From positions 1-45,377 of the forward strand of contig NZ_MSJQ01000413.1 in assembly GCF_014596515.1 (NCBI RefSeq): a DNA stretch of 45,377 nt. Reading direction: 5' to 3'. This DNA comes from Streptomyces sp. CBMA156. Its GTDB lineage: Bacteria > Actinomycetota > Actinomycetes > Streptomycetales > Streptomycetaceae. Each line of letters opens with the position of its first letter. Within the stretch, counting starts at the first letter, position 1. The notes below the pieces were generated by a model. It searched no databases, was not told the DNA's origin, and worked only from the letters and a program-made list of their open reading frames with translations. This document shows, in pieces, positions 16,284-24,644 of the stretch. The position numbers were made by a program, and so were the translations under genes.

Positions 16284-16397
16284 GTTTCGGCGTCCGCACG
16301 CGCGGCGGACGCCCGCGCGACGACAGGGCCCTGCGGTGGCAGGAAAGGTGGGAAGCAGGTCATTGCTGCCGCCGCTCCCCCTTGGGAGGCTGGCCCC

Positions 16398-17369
16398 ATG
16401 AGAGCGCGCAGCGTGGTCATCGTCCTCTTCGAGGGCGTGCAGAGCCTCGACGTGACCGGCCCCCTGGAGGTGTTCGCGGGAGCGGGCAAGGCCTGCGGAC
16501 AGCCGGGGACGTACCGGGTGACCACCGCCTCCCCCGGCGGTGCTCCGGTGCGCTGCCACAGCGGACTGCGACTGCTGCCGGACGCGGACCTGGCGCAGGC
16601 CGGTCCCGTGCACACCCTGCTGGTCCCCGGCGGGCAGGGCACCGCGCACCCGGACCCGGCGCTGGTGGCGCGGATCCGGGAGCTGGCCGGACGGGCCGAG
16701 CGGGTGGTGTCGGTGTGCACCGGGGCCTTCCTGCTCGCCGAGGCCGGGCTGCTGGCCGGGCGCCGGGCGACCACCCACTGGGCGCACTGCGACGCGCTGG
16801 CCCGGCGGTTCCCCGACGTCGAGGTGGACCCGGACCCGATCCACGTCCGGGACGGGCACGTCGCCACCTCGGCCGGGGTCACCGCCGGGATCGACCTGGC
16901 CCTGGCCCTGGTCGAGGAGGACCTGGGACGCGACACGGCCCTGCTGGTCGCCCGCCACCTGGTGGTCTTCCTGCGCCGGCCGGGCAACCAGGCCCAGTTC
17001 AGCACCCAGCTGGCCGCCCAGGTGGCGGCCCGGCAGCCGCTGCGCGAGGTGCAGCGGTGGATCGCCGAGCACCCGGAGGCCGACCTGTCGGTCGAGGCGC
17101 TGGCCGGCCGGTCGGCGCTGTCGCCGCGGCACTTCGCCCGGACCTTCGCCGCCGAGGTCGGGGTCACCCCGGGCCGGTACGTGGACGGGGTCCGGCTGGA
17201 GGCCGCCCGGCGGCGGCTGGAGGACACCGCAGACGGCGTCGAGGAGATCGCGCGCTCCTGCGGCTACGGCACCCCGGAGGCGATGCGGCGCGCCTTCGTC
17301 CGGGCCCTGGCCGCCCCGCCCGCCGAGTACCGACGCCGCTTCCGACCCGAACCCACCGGAGGTCACTGA
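16398..17369 (+). CDS. GlxA family transcriptional regulator (DJ-1/PfpI domain plus AraC HTH)
   Basis: 323 aa. Residues 1-170 form a DJ-1/PfpI-like domain: VIVLFEGVQSLDVTGPLEVF, VSVCTGAFLLAEAGLL with the nucleophile-elbow cysteine, then RRATTHW. Residues about 215-315 are an AraC-type double helix-turn-helix (LSVEALAGRSALSPRHFARTF, VEEIARSCGYGTPEAMRRAF). In known GlxA-type regulators the first domain senses ligand and the second binds DNA. GGGAGG precedes the ATG at 16398. The stop overlaps the following start (TGATG), so both genes form an operon. Confidence 0.92.
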   Translation: MRARSVVIVLFEGVQSLDVTGPLEVFAGAGKACGQPGTYRVTTASPGGAPVRCHSGLRLLPDADLAQAGPVHTLLVPGGQGTAHPDPALVARIRELAGRAERVVSVCTGAFLLAEAGLLAGRRATTHWAHCDALARRFPDVEVDPDPIHVRDGHVATSAGVTAGIDLALALVEEDLGRDTALLVARHLVVFLRRPGNQAQFSTQLAAQVAARQPLREVQRWIAEHPEADLSVEALAGRSALSPRHFARTFAAEVGVTPGRYVDGVRLEAARRRLEDTADGVEEIARSCGYGTPEAMRRAFVRALAAPPAEYRRRFRPEPTGGH

Positions 17370-18007
17370 TGCGCATCGCCATCCTGCTCTACCCCGAGTT
17401 CACCACCCTGGACGCGGTCGGCCCGTACGAGGTGCTGTCCCGGATCCCCGGCGCCGAGGTCGTGCTCACCGCCGCCGAGCGGGGGCCGGTGCGCAACGAC
17501 CTCGGCAGCCTGGCGATCACCGCGGACGCCGCCCTGGACGAGGTGGACTCGGCCGACCTGCTGCTGGTGCCCGGCGGGCCCGGGACGGAGGCCCAGCTCA
17601 CGAACGAGGCGCTGCTCGACTGGCTGCGCCGGGTGGACGCGACCACCACTTGGACCACCTCGGTCTGCTCGGGCTCGCTGCTGCTGGGCGCCGCCGGGCT
17701 GCTCAGGGGCCGCCGGGCCACCAGCCACTGGGGCGTCCTGGACCGGCTCCCCGCGTACGGGGCGGAGCCGACCGGGACCGACCGGGTCGTCATCGACGGC
17801 AAGTACGCCGTCGCCGCCGGGGTCTCGGCCGGGATCGACCTCGCGCTGACGCTGGCCGGCCGGATCAGCGGGGACACCACCGCGCAGGCGATCCAGCTGC
17901 TGATCGAGTACGACCCGCAGCCGCCGTACGCCTCGGGCTCCCTGGCGGCGGCGTCTCCCGAGGCGGTCGAGGCGGTGAACGGGCTGACGCTGGGCCGGGC
18001 GCGCTGA
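17369..18007 (+). CDS. DJ-1/PfpI family protein (isonitrile hydratase-like)
   Basis: 212 aa, one DJ-1/PfpI domain. It starts MRIAILLYPEFTTLDAVGPYEVL and has TSVCSGSLLLGAAGLL with the cysteine at the nucleophile elbow, followed by RRATSHWG. It is a paralogue of the first domain of the preceding regulator, without the HTH. Family members include isonitrile hydratases and ThiJ/PfpI amidase-like enzymes. GGAGG stands 6 nt before the ATG, which shares one base with the preceding TGA. Being co-translated, it may use or remove the ligand that the GlxA regulator senses; that is inference. Confidence 0.88.
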   Translation: MRIAILLYPEFTTLDAVGPYEVLSRIPGAEVVLTAAERGPVRNDLGSLAITADAALDEVDSADLLLVPGGPGTEAQLTNEALLDWLRRVDATTTWTTSVCSGSLLLGAAGLLRGRRATSHWGVLDRLPAYGAEPTGTDRVVIDGKYAVAAGVSAGIDLALTLAGRISGDTTAQAIQLLIEYDPQPPYASGSLAAASPEAVEAVNGLTLGRAR

Positions 18008-18035
18008 CCACCGCCGTCGGTGACCACGACGAGGA

Positions 18036-18080
18036 GGGGCCGTGCTCGGACCTCACGGGGGTAGGTCCGGGCACGGCCCC
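18036..18080. terminator. Long bidirectional hairpin terminator
   Basis: GGGGCCGTGC-T-CGGACCT pairs with AGGTCCG-G-GCACGGCCCC, an 18-bp stem with one G-T wobble and a 9-nt loop, between two convergent genes. A second hairpin follows at 18091-18120 (GGGCCGGC/GCCGGCCC), closer to the chitinase stop. Confidence 0.88.
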
Positions 18081-18138
18081 GGAGGCCGTCGGGCCGGCGG
18101 ATCGACGGATCAGCCGGCCCGGCGGATCGGCGTCCTGA

Positions 18139-19839
18139 TCAGCGGCCGAAGTAGCCGTTGAAGTTCTTGGAGAACTCCTGGCCACCGAACCGGTCCCAGT
18201 TGATCGACCAGGTCATCAGCCCGCGCAGGTTCGGCTGCGCGCCCGAACGCGGCACGTACGTCCCGCAGTTGGCCAGCTTGGTGAGGCAGTCGAGCGCCTT
18301 GTTCACCTCGGCCGGGGCGACGTAGCCGTTGCCCGCGTTGGTGGTGGCCGGCATGCCGATGGCGACCTTGGAGGCGGGCAGCGCCGGGAACACGTTGTTC
18401 GCGTTGCCCGCCACCGGGAAGCCCTTGAGCAGCATGTCGGTCATCGCGACGTGGAAGTCGGCGCCGCCCATCGAGTGGTACTGGTTGTCCAGGCCCATGA
18501 TGGAGCCGGAGTTGTAGTCCTGGACGTGCAGCAGGGTGAGGTCGTCGCGCATCGCGTGGATGACCGGCAGGTACGCCCCGGCCCGCGGGTCCTGGCCGCC
18601 CCAGGGGCCCGATCCGTAGTACTGGTAGCCGAGTTGGACGAAGAAGGTCTCCGGCGCCATGGTCAGCACGAAGCCCTGGCCGTACTTGGCCTTGAGGGTC
18701 TTCAGCGCGGAGATCAGGTTGACGATGACCGGGCTGGTCGGGTTCTTGAAGTCGTTGTCACCGGTGTTGAGGGAGAGCGAGTGCCCCTCGAAGTCGATGT
18801 CCAGCCCGTCCAGGCCCCACTTGTCGATGATCGCCGAGACCGAGTTGACGAAGGCGTCCCTGGCCGCGGTGGTGGTCAGCTGGACCTGGCCGTTCTGGCC
18901 GCCGATCGAGATCAGCACCTTCTTGCCCTGGGCCCGCTTGGCGGCGATGGCGGCCTTGAACTCGTCGTCCGACTCGACGCCCGGGCACTCGGTGGCCGGG
19001 CAGCGGTTGAAGCGGATGTCGCCGGAGGTGACGGAGGTGGGCTCGCCGAAGGACAGGTTGATGAAGTCCCAGGAGTTCGGGACGTCGGCCATCCGGGTGT
19101 AGCCGGCACCGTTGGCGAAGCTCGCGTGCAGGTAGCCGACCAGGGCGTGGCTGCCGGCCGGCTGGGTGGTGGGCGTGCCCGTGGGCGTCCCGGTGGGCGT
19201 ACCCGTGGGCGTCCCGGTCGGGGTGCCCGTGGGCGTGCCGGTCGGGGTCGCCGTCGGGGAGGCGGTGCCCGTCGGGGTCGTGGTCGGCGTGGGCGTCGGG
19301 CTGGGCGCGCCCGGGCCGTCCAGCGAGACGTCGTCCGCGTAGTAGGTGCCCTGCCCGTACCAGCCGTGGGTGTAGACGGTGGCGCTGGTCTGGCTGGCGC
19401 CGGTGGTGAAGCTGACGCTCAGCTTCTGGTACGAGCCGCCGGTGCCCGGCGTCCAGGTGCTCGGGCCGCCGCCGTCCACGCCCAGGTAGACGTACGAGCC
19501 GTTGACGAAGGCGCTGAGCGTGTAGGTGGTGTTCGGGGCGACGGTGACGGTCTGGCCGCACTGGGCGGTGTCGCCGGCCGAGGCGGCCGCGGCGAGCGCG
19601 CGGCTGCCGCCGTGCACCGGGCTGGTGACGACGCTGCCGGAGTTGCCGGAGCAGTTCCAGGGGCCGAGCGAGCCGGACTCGAAGCCGCCGTTGACCAGGA
19701 ACTCTCCGGCCGAGGCGGCGGGCGCCAGGCCCAGCGTGACGCCGACCAGGGTGGCCGCGGCGACGGCGGAGGCGGTTCCGGCGGCGACGGCCGCGCGGCG
19801 GCCGGTGGCCGGGGTTCCGGGGGTGGGTGTTCTGCGCAT
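18139..19839 (-). CDS. Secreted GH18 chitinase with N-terminal carbohydrate-binding module
   Basis: 566 aa. A signal peptide of about 44 residues ends AASAG. Residues about 45-175 form a beta-sandwich carbohydrate-binding module (EFLVNGGFESGSLGPW to YYADDVSLDG, the CBM4/9-like pattern). A Thr/Pro/Gly linker with repeated TPTG units spans about 178-228. The GH18 barrel follows (HALVGYLHASFANGAG), with SIGG at 311-314 and the catalytic DGLDIDFE (344-351, E351 as proton donor). It cleaves beta-1,4-GlcNAc links in chitin outside the cell. AGGAGC precedes the ATG at 19839. The upstream region has two DasR-type operators. Confidence 0.95.
   Translation of the reverse strand: MRRTPTPGTPATGRRAAVAAGTASAVAAATLVGVTLGLAPAASAGEFLVNGGFESGSLGPWNCSGNSGSVVTSPVHGGSRALAAAASAGDTAQCGQTVTVAPNTTYTLSAFVNGSYVYLGVDGGGPSTWTPGTGGSYQKLSVSFTTGASQTSATVYTHGWYGQGTYYADDVSLDGPGAPSPTPTPTTTPTGTASPTATPTGTPTGTPTGTPTGTPTGTPTGTPTTQPAGSHALVGYLHASFANGAGYTRMADVPNSWDFINLSFGEPTSVTSGDIRFNRCPATECPGVESDDEFKAAIAAKRAQGKKVLISIGGQNGQVQLTTTAARDAFVNSVSAIIDKWGLDGLDIDFEGHSLSLNTGDNDFKNPTSPVIVNLISALKTLKAKYGQGFVLTMAPETFFVQLGYQYYGSGPWGGQDPRAGAYLPVIHAMRDDLTLLHVQDYNSGSIMGLDNQYHSMGGADFHVAMTDMLLKGFPVAGNANNVFPALPASKVAIGMPATTNAGNGYVAPAEVNKALDCLTKLANCGTYVPRSGAQPNLRGLMTWSINWDRFGGQEFSKNFNGYFGR
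19158..19300. repeat. 12-bp tandem repeats encoding the TPTG linker of the chitinase
   Basis: Units of the form GTGGGCGTGCCC repeat about ten times with small changes, alternating CCC/CCG and GTG/GTC. They encode the flexible linker and can change copy number by slippage. Confidence 0.75.
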
Positions 19840-19932
19840 GCGGGTGCTCCTGCGATGGCGCGGTCGTGGGGGACGTCCGAGGGCACGCCGGAGCACGCGC
19901 CAGTGGGGGGAACGGCGCGGCCTCGCACCCAA

Positions 19933-19948
19933 GTTGGACTAGACCACT
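19933..19948. promoter_or_regulatory. DasR-like operator (dre) 1
   Basis: The 16-mer here matches 13 of 16 positions of the dre consensus ACTGGTCTAGACCACT (mismatches at 1, 2 and 6). It lies 94 bp upstream of the chitinase start and would cover the -10 of a promoter with -35 TTGACA at 19975-19970 (minus strand). Confidence 0.7.
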
Positions 19949-19973
19949 GAAGTGGATCCGGCCCTGTGGTGTC

Positions 19974-19989
19974 AATGGTCCAGACCGGT
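19974..19989. promoter_or_regulatory. DasR-like operator (dre) 2
   Basis: A second site with the core TGGTCCAGACC, 12 of 16 matches to the dre consensus. It overlaps the -35 TTGACA (minus strand, 19970-19975). Two TGGTCCAGACC-type repeats are a known hallmark of Streptomyces chitinase promoters. Confidence 0.7.
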
Positions 19990-20039
19990 TGCCGCCTCCT
20001 CCGGTTGCCGGTGGTGACGCCCCGTCGAAGGATGGAGGC

Positions 20040-23000
20040 GTGACCCCGCCCGGCTACCTCCGCCACCCCCACCTGCACGGCGGCCTGCTCACCTTCACCG
20101 CCGAGGACGACGTCTGGATCGCCCCGCTGGACGCCGACGGCACCGGCACCGGCCGGGCCTGGCGGGTCGGCTGCGACCGCACCCGGGTCAGCCACCCCCG
20201 CTTCTCCCCCGACGGCACCACCCTCGCCTGGACCAGCTGGCTCGGCCTGACCCCCGAGGTGTGGACCGCCCCGGTCGAGGGCGGCGAGGCGAGCCGGCTC
20301 AGCTTCTGGGGCAGCCAGGACACCCGGGTGCGCGGCTGGCTGCCCGACGGCGAGGTGCTGGCCGTCACCTCCTACCACGAGCCCTTCGGCCACTACACCT
20401 GGGCGCACGCCCTGCCCCCGGACGGCTCCCCCGGCCGCCGGATGCCCTGGGGACCGGTCGGCGACGCCCAGATGAGCCGTGAGCGGACCGTCCTGCTCAC
20501 CGGCGCCGCCCCGCACGAGCCGGCCGCCTGGAAGCGCTACCGGGGCGGCGCCACCGGCCGGCTCTGGGTGGACGGCGAGCGGATCCTGCCCGGGCACACC
20601 GGGCACCTCGCCGCCCCCATGCCGGTCACCGGCCCCCTCGGCGGGCGGATCGCCTTCCTCTCCGACCACGAGGGCATCGGCAACGTCTACTCCTGCCGCC
20701 CGGACGGCACCGACCTGCGCCGGCACACCGACCACGCCTCCTACTACGCCCGCGAGGCCGCCACCGACGGCACCCGGATCGTCTACCAGCACGCCGGCGA
20801 CCTCTGGCTGCTGGACGGCCTGGACGCCCCCGCCCCGCGCCGGCTGCGCGTCCCGCTCGGCGGCGCCAGGGCCGGCCGCCGCCCGTACCAGGTCAACGCC
20901 GCCGGCCAGGTCAAGGACCTCGCCTGCGACCAGACCGGCCGGGCCGGGGTGATCACCGTGCGCGGCAGCCAGTACTGGCTCACCCACAAGGACGGCCCGG
21001 CCCGCGCCCTCGCCGACACCCCCGGCGTGCGCACCCGGCTGCCGGTGGTGCTCGGGCACACCGGCGAGGCCGCCTGGATCACCGACGCCGAGGGCGCCGA
21101 CGCGATCGAGGTGGTGCCGCTGCCCGGCCATGCCGCGCGGCCCGGCCACGGCGAACGGCCGGGCAGCGGCGAACGGCCCGGCCACGGCGAACCTCCGGGC
21201 CACCCCGAGCTGCCGGGCCACTCCGAACGGCCGGGCCACGGCGGGCCGGAGAAGCACCGCCACCGGGTGATCGCCGCCGGACGGATCGGCCGCGTCCTGG
21301 AGCTCACCGCCTCACCCGACGGCAGCCGGCTCGCCGCCACCACCTCGAACGGACGGCTGCTGCTGGTCACCGCGGCCGACGGCGAGGTCCGCGAACTGGC
21401 CGCCTCCGGCTACGGGCCGGTCTCCAGCGCCCGCTTCTCCCCCGACTCGCACTGGATCGCCTGGTCCGAGCCGGTCGCCGGGCGCTCGCTGCGCCGCATC
21501 CGGCTCACCCGCGCCGACGCGCCCGCCCCGACCACCGAGATCACCGACGGCCGCTTCGAGGACGAGCAGCCGGTGTTCACCCGGGACGGCCGCTACCTGG
21601 CCTTCCTGTCCTGGCGCGGCTTCGACCCGGTCCACGACGTGCACACCGGCGACCTCTCGTTCCCGCTCGGCTGCCGCCCCTACCTCGTCCCGCTCGCCGC
21701 CGACACCCCCTCGCCGTTCGCCGCCCCGGCCGAGGACGGCGCCCCGCACGGCGACGGCGGCGGCGACGGCACCGTCCGGGTCGACCCGGCGGGCATCGGC
21801 GAGCGGCTGCTCCAGTTCCCGGTGATCGCCTCCAAGTACTCGGCCACCGACGCCGTGCGCGGCGGCCTGGTCTGGCTGCGCTGGCCGATCTCCGGCACCC
21901 TCGGGCAGACCTTCGCCGGCCCCGAGGACACCTCGGGACGCCCCGCACTGGAGCACTTCGACCTGGCCAGGGGCACCCGCAGCACACTGGTCGACCGGCT
22001 CGACGGCTACGCGGTCTCCGGGGACGGCGGCTCGATCGCGGTCTACTCGGCCGGAACGCTGCGGGTGATCCCGGTCGCCGCCCCCGCCGCCGGCACCACC
22101 GTCGACCTGCGCCGGATCACCCACACCGTGCGCCCGGCCGCCGAGTGGCACCAGGCCTACCACGAGGCCGCCCGGATCGTCCGGGACCAGTTCTGGGACG
22201 AGCGGATGTCCGGCCTGGACTGGCCCGCCCTGGTCGCCCAGTACGAGCCGCTGCTGGAGCGGGTCTGCTCCCCCGACGACTTCGCCGACCTGCTGCGCGA
22301 ACTCCTCGGCGAACTCGGCACCTCGCACGCCTATGTCACCCCGTCCCGGCGCGCCGAGGGCCCCACCCTCTCCCAGCAGCCGCTCGGCCTGCTCGGCGCC
22401 AACGCCCACCGCTCCCCCGACGGCCGCTGGCTGGTCGACCGGGTGCTGCCCGGCGAGACCTCGGACCCGCGCGCCCGCGCCCCGCTGGCCGCCCAGGGCG
22501 TGCGCGACGGCGACGAGTTCCTGGAGATCGGCGGACGCCCGGTCGACCCGCTGCGCGGACCGCTGCCGCTACTGGCCGGCACCGGCGGCACGACGCTCGA
22601 ACTGGCCCTGCGCAGCGGCCAGGACGGCCCGGTGCGCCGGATCGTGATCAGCCCGCTGACCGACGAACGGCCCATCCGCTACCAGGACTGGGTCACCAAA
22701 CGGCGTTCCCTGGTACGGGAGTTCAGCGACGGGCGGTGCGGCTACCTGCACATCCCCGACCTCGGCGGCTCCGGCTGGGCCCAGTTCAACCGGGACCTGC
22801 GCCGCGAGCTGGACAAGCCCGCGCTGGTGCTGGACGTCCGCGGCAACGCCGGCGGCAACGTCTCCGAACTGGTGCTGGAGAAGCTCACCCGGCACGTCCT
22901 GGCCTGGGACTTCAGCCGGGACCGCCGACCGGTGCGCTGGCCCAGGCACGCACCGCGCGGCCCGCTGGTCGCGCTGGCCGACGAGGCCACCAGCTCGGAC

Positions 23001-23369
23001 GGCGACGTGATCATCGCGGCGATCAAGCTGCTCGGCCTCGGCCCGGTGATCGGCACCCGCACCTGGGGCGGGGTGGTCGGGATGACCGGACGGCACACCC
23101 TCGGCGACGGCACCCAGATCTCGGTGCCGAAGAACGCCTCCTGGTTCAGCGGCGGGCTCGGCTGGTCGGTGGAGAACCAGGGCGTCGAACCGGACGTGCA
23201 CGTGCTGCGCACCCCGCGCGACTGGGCCAGGGGCCGCCACCCCGAACTGGTCGCGGCCGTGCAGCTGGCCCTGGAGCTGCTGGAGGACGCGCCCGCCGCG
23301 GAGCCCCCGCCGGAGTCCACCCCCCGGCCGGACCTGCGGCGCCCGCCGCTGCCGCCACGGGCGCGGTGA
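20040..23369 (+). CDS. Tricorn-like protease (S41 family) with beta-propeller and PDZ domains
   Basis: 1109 aa, close to archaeal tricorn. The N-terminal half is WD-like propeller repeats (FSPDGTTLAW, FSPDSHWIAW, FTRDGRYLAFLS). A core and PDZ region follow, then the S41 peptidase domain. Catalytic residues align with tricorn: S762-H763 (LGTSHAY), S986-D987 (TSSDGD) and E1045 (VENQGVEPD). Actinobacterial homologues degrade oligopeptides in the cytoplasm, and no signal peptide is seen here. The GTG at 20040 follows GAAGGA by about 7 nt. An unusual His/Gly/Pro-rich repeat sits near residues 362-402. It is divergent from the chitinase gene, sharing the dre-containing region. Confidence 0.93.
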   Translation: MTPPGYLRHPHLHGGLLTFTAEDDVWIAPLDADGTGTGRAWRVGCDRTRVSHPRFSPDGTTLAWTSWLGLTPEVWTAPVEGGEASRLSFWGSQDTRVRGWLPDGEVLAVTSYHEPFGHYTWAHALPPDGSPGRRMPWGPVGDAQMSRERTVLLTGAAPHEPAAWKRYRGGATGRLWVDGERILPGHTGHLAAPMPVTGPLGGRIAFLSDHEGIGNVYSCRPDGTDLRRHTDHASYYAREAATDGTRIVYQHAGDLWLLDGLDAPAPRRLRVPLGGARAGRRPYQVNAAGQVKDLACDQTGRAGVITVRGSQYWLTHKDGPARALADTPGVRTRLPVVLGHTGEAAWITDAEGADAIEVVPLPGHAARPGHGERPGSGERPGHGEPPGHPELPGHSERPGHGGPEKHRHRVIAAGRIGRVLELTASPDGSRLAATTSNGRLLLVTAADGEVRELAASGYGPVSSARFSPDSHWIAWSEPVAGRSLRRIRLTRADAPAPTTEITDGRFEDEQPVFTRDGRYLAFLSWRGFDPVHDVHTGDLSFPLGCRPYLVPLAADTPSPFAAPAEDGAPHGDGGGDGTVRVDPAGIGERLLQFPVIASKYSATDAVRGGLVWLRWPISGTLGQTFAGPEDTSGRPALEHFDLARGTRSTLVDRLDGYAVSGDGGSIAVYSAGTLRVIPVAAPAAGTTVDLRRITHTVRPAAEWHQAYHEAARIVRDQFWDERMSGLDWPALVAQYEPLLERVCSPDDFADLLRELLGELGTSHAYVTPSRRAEGPTLSQQPLGLLGANAHRSPDGRWLVDRVLPGETSDPRARAPLAAQGVRDGDEFLEIGGRPVDPLRGPLPLLAGTGGTTLELALRSGQDGPVRRIVISPLTDERPIRYQDWVTKRRSLVREFSDGRCGYLHIPDLGGSGWAQFNRDLRRELDKPALVLDVRGNAGGNVSELVLEKLTRHVLAWDFSRDRRPVRWPRHAPRGPLVALADEATSSDGDVIIAAIKLLGLGPVIGTRTWGGVVGMTGRHTLGDGTQISVPKNASWFSGGLGWSVENQGVEPDVHVLRTPRDWARGRHPELVAAVQLALELLEDAPAAEPPPESTPRPDLRRPPLPPRAR
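21124..21248 (+). repeat. 21-bp tandem repeats encoding PGHGERP-type heptads in the tricorn-like protease
   Basis: Six or so imperfect units read PGHAARP, PGHGERP, PGSGERP, PGHGEPP, PGHPELP, PGHSERP. They lie between two propeller segments and look like an expandable surface loop. The many histidines could bind metal, but that is speculation. Confidence 0.75.
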
Positions 23370-23428
23370 GCAGCGGTTCCGTCCGGGCCTTGGCGGCGTC
23401 GGCTTCGTACGGTGAAGCCGGCAGGGCC

Positions 23429-23641
23429 TCAGTCCCAGGGATCGCCCTCGGCCGTCATGTTCTCGGCGGCACGCCGGTCGGCCTCCTCCTGGGCGAGCCG
23501 TTCCTGCTGGTCCCGGCTGCGCTCGACCTCGTCGCCGTACGCGTCGGCGGCCTCGTCGTGGGCGAGGGCCGCGCGCTCGGCGGCCTCCTGTCCGACGGAC
23601 TCCTGCGGCGGCCGGTGGAACAACCTGTCGAAGATGCCCAT
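23429..23641 (-). CDS. Small acidic helical protein, unknown function
   Basis: 70 aa. It starts MGIFDRLFHRPP, an amphipathic N-terminus, and continues as one charged helix (AAERAALAHDEAADAYGDEVERSRDQQERLAQEEADRRAAE), likely a coiled coil, ending in MTAEGDPWD. GGAGGAG precedes the ATG at 23641 at 5 nt. No family is recognised. It could be a membrane-surface or scaffold protein. It converges with the tricorn-like gene. Confidence 0.7.
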   Translation of the reverse strand: MGIFDRLFHRPPQESVGQEAAERAALAHDEAADAYGDEVERSRDQQERLAQEEADRRAAENMTAEGDPWD

Positions 23642-23829
23642 GACTCCTCCAAACGGGACGGACGGGAGGTCGGATACCGGGCTTGCCCCCACTCTCACAC
23701 CGGGTGCCCACGGGCGCACCTTGAGCCTTTGGTCCCTGGTGAACGCGCCCAACGGCCGTAGCCACGGGCCGTCGGCCGGGCGCACATTGGGGCCGTCGGC
23801 GAAATCGACGCCACCCTCTGGAGCCCGCA

Positions 23830-24636
23830 GTGACCGTCGTACATCCAGGAAGCCCCGCCCGACGCACCGCCGAGGACCCGCACGACGGACCGCGCCGACG
23901 GGTCGGCCCGCTGGCCGCCCTGGACGGCCGGCTGCCCGGCCCCCACGACCTGCTGCTGATGCAGTGCCCCAGCTCGCTGCGGCCCTTCGCGGGCGGCGAG
24001 CTGCCGGACTGGGCGCGGGCGGTCCTGCGGGCCCACCCCTGGGTCACGGTCGGCCGGGCCCCCGCCGTGGTCGGCAACCCGGTCGACCTGCCGCACCCCC
24101 AGCGCTGCACCCGCGACGCGGAGGCGGCGCCCGAGCTGTGGTTCCCGGTGACGGTCCGCGGCCCCCGGCCCGGCCGGCGCCTGGACGCCCTGGCCCCCTG
24201 GGCGGCGGTGGCCAGGACCCTGCGGCCCGAACAGCTGGCCGAACGGCGCGGGCACCTGGCCCCCGAACGGCTGGCCGGCATCCCGGCCCTGGCGCTGCTG
24301 CCCGAGGTCGGCCGCCTGGTCGCCGACCACCGGCTCCCCTGGGGCCCGATCGGCGCGGCCGGCTACGAACTGGGCAGCGGCGTCCCGGTGACCGGGCCGC
24401 TCAGCCCGCTGCGGCTGGTGCTCCGCTCCCCGCAGCCGGTCAGCCGCCGCGACGCGCTGCAACTGCGGCGGGCGCTGACCAAGCTGCCGGTGCCGGTGCA
24501 GGCCGAACTGGAGACCCGGCACGGCTCGGTGCAGCTGGCGGAGTACGCCTCCGGCGCCCACAGCCTCACCCTGCTCACGCCGGACGGGCCCCGCGAGGTC
24601 CACGACCCGTGGTTCCCCCGGGGCCCCTTCGCCTGA
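23830..24636 (+). CDS. MdcG-like protein (malonate decarboxylase holo-ACP synthase family), catalytic motif lost
   Basis: 268 aa from a GTG with GGAG six nt upstream. The family pattern is clear: PHDLLLM and HPWVTVGRAP near the start, FPVTVRG, RTLRPEQL, LPALALLPEV-like segment, WGPIGAAGYELGSGVPVT and QAELETRHGSVQLAEY. MdcG enzymes attach the phosphoribosyl-dephospho-CoA prosthetic group to the malonate decarboxylase carrier protein by a nucleotidyltransferase mechanism needing a G-S then D-x-D motif. Here the corresponding places read G-A and P-L-R (SPLRLVL), so the metal-binding aspartates are gone. No mdc genes are nearby. It is probably an inactive or repurposed paralogue. Confidence 0.65.
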   Translation: MTVVHPGSPARRTAEDPHDGPRRRVGPLAALDGRLPGPHDLLLMQCPSSLRPFAGGELPDWARAVLRAHPWVTVGRAPAVVGNPVDLPHPQRCTRDAEAAPELWFPVTVRGPRPGRRLDALAPWAAVARTLRPEQLAERRGHLAPERLAGIPALALLPEVGRLVADHRLPWGPIGAAGYELGSGVPVTGPLSPLRLVLRSPQPVSRRDALQLRRALTKLPVPVQAELETRHGSVQLAEYASGAHSLTLLTPDGPREVHDPWFPRGPFA

Positions 24637-24644
24637 CGCTCCCG

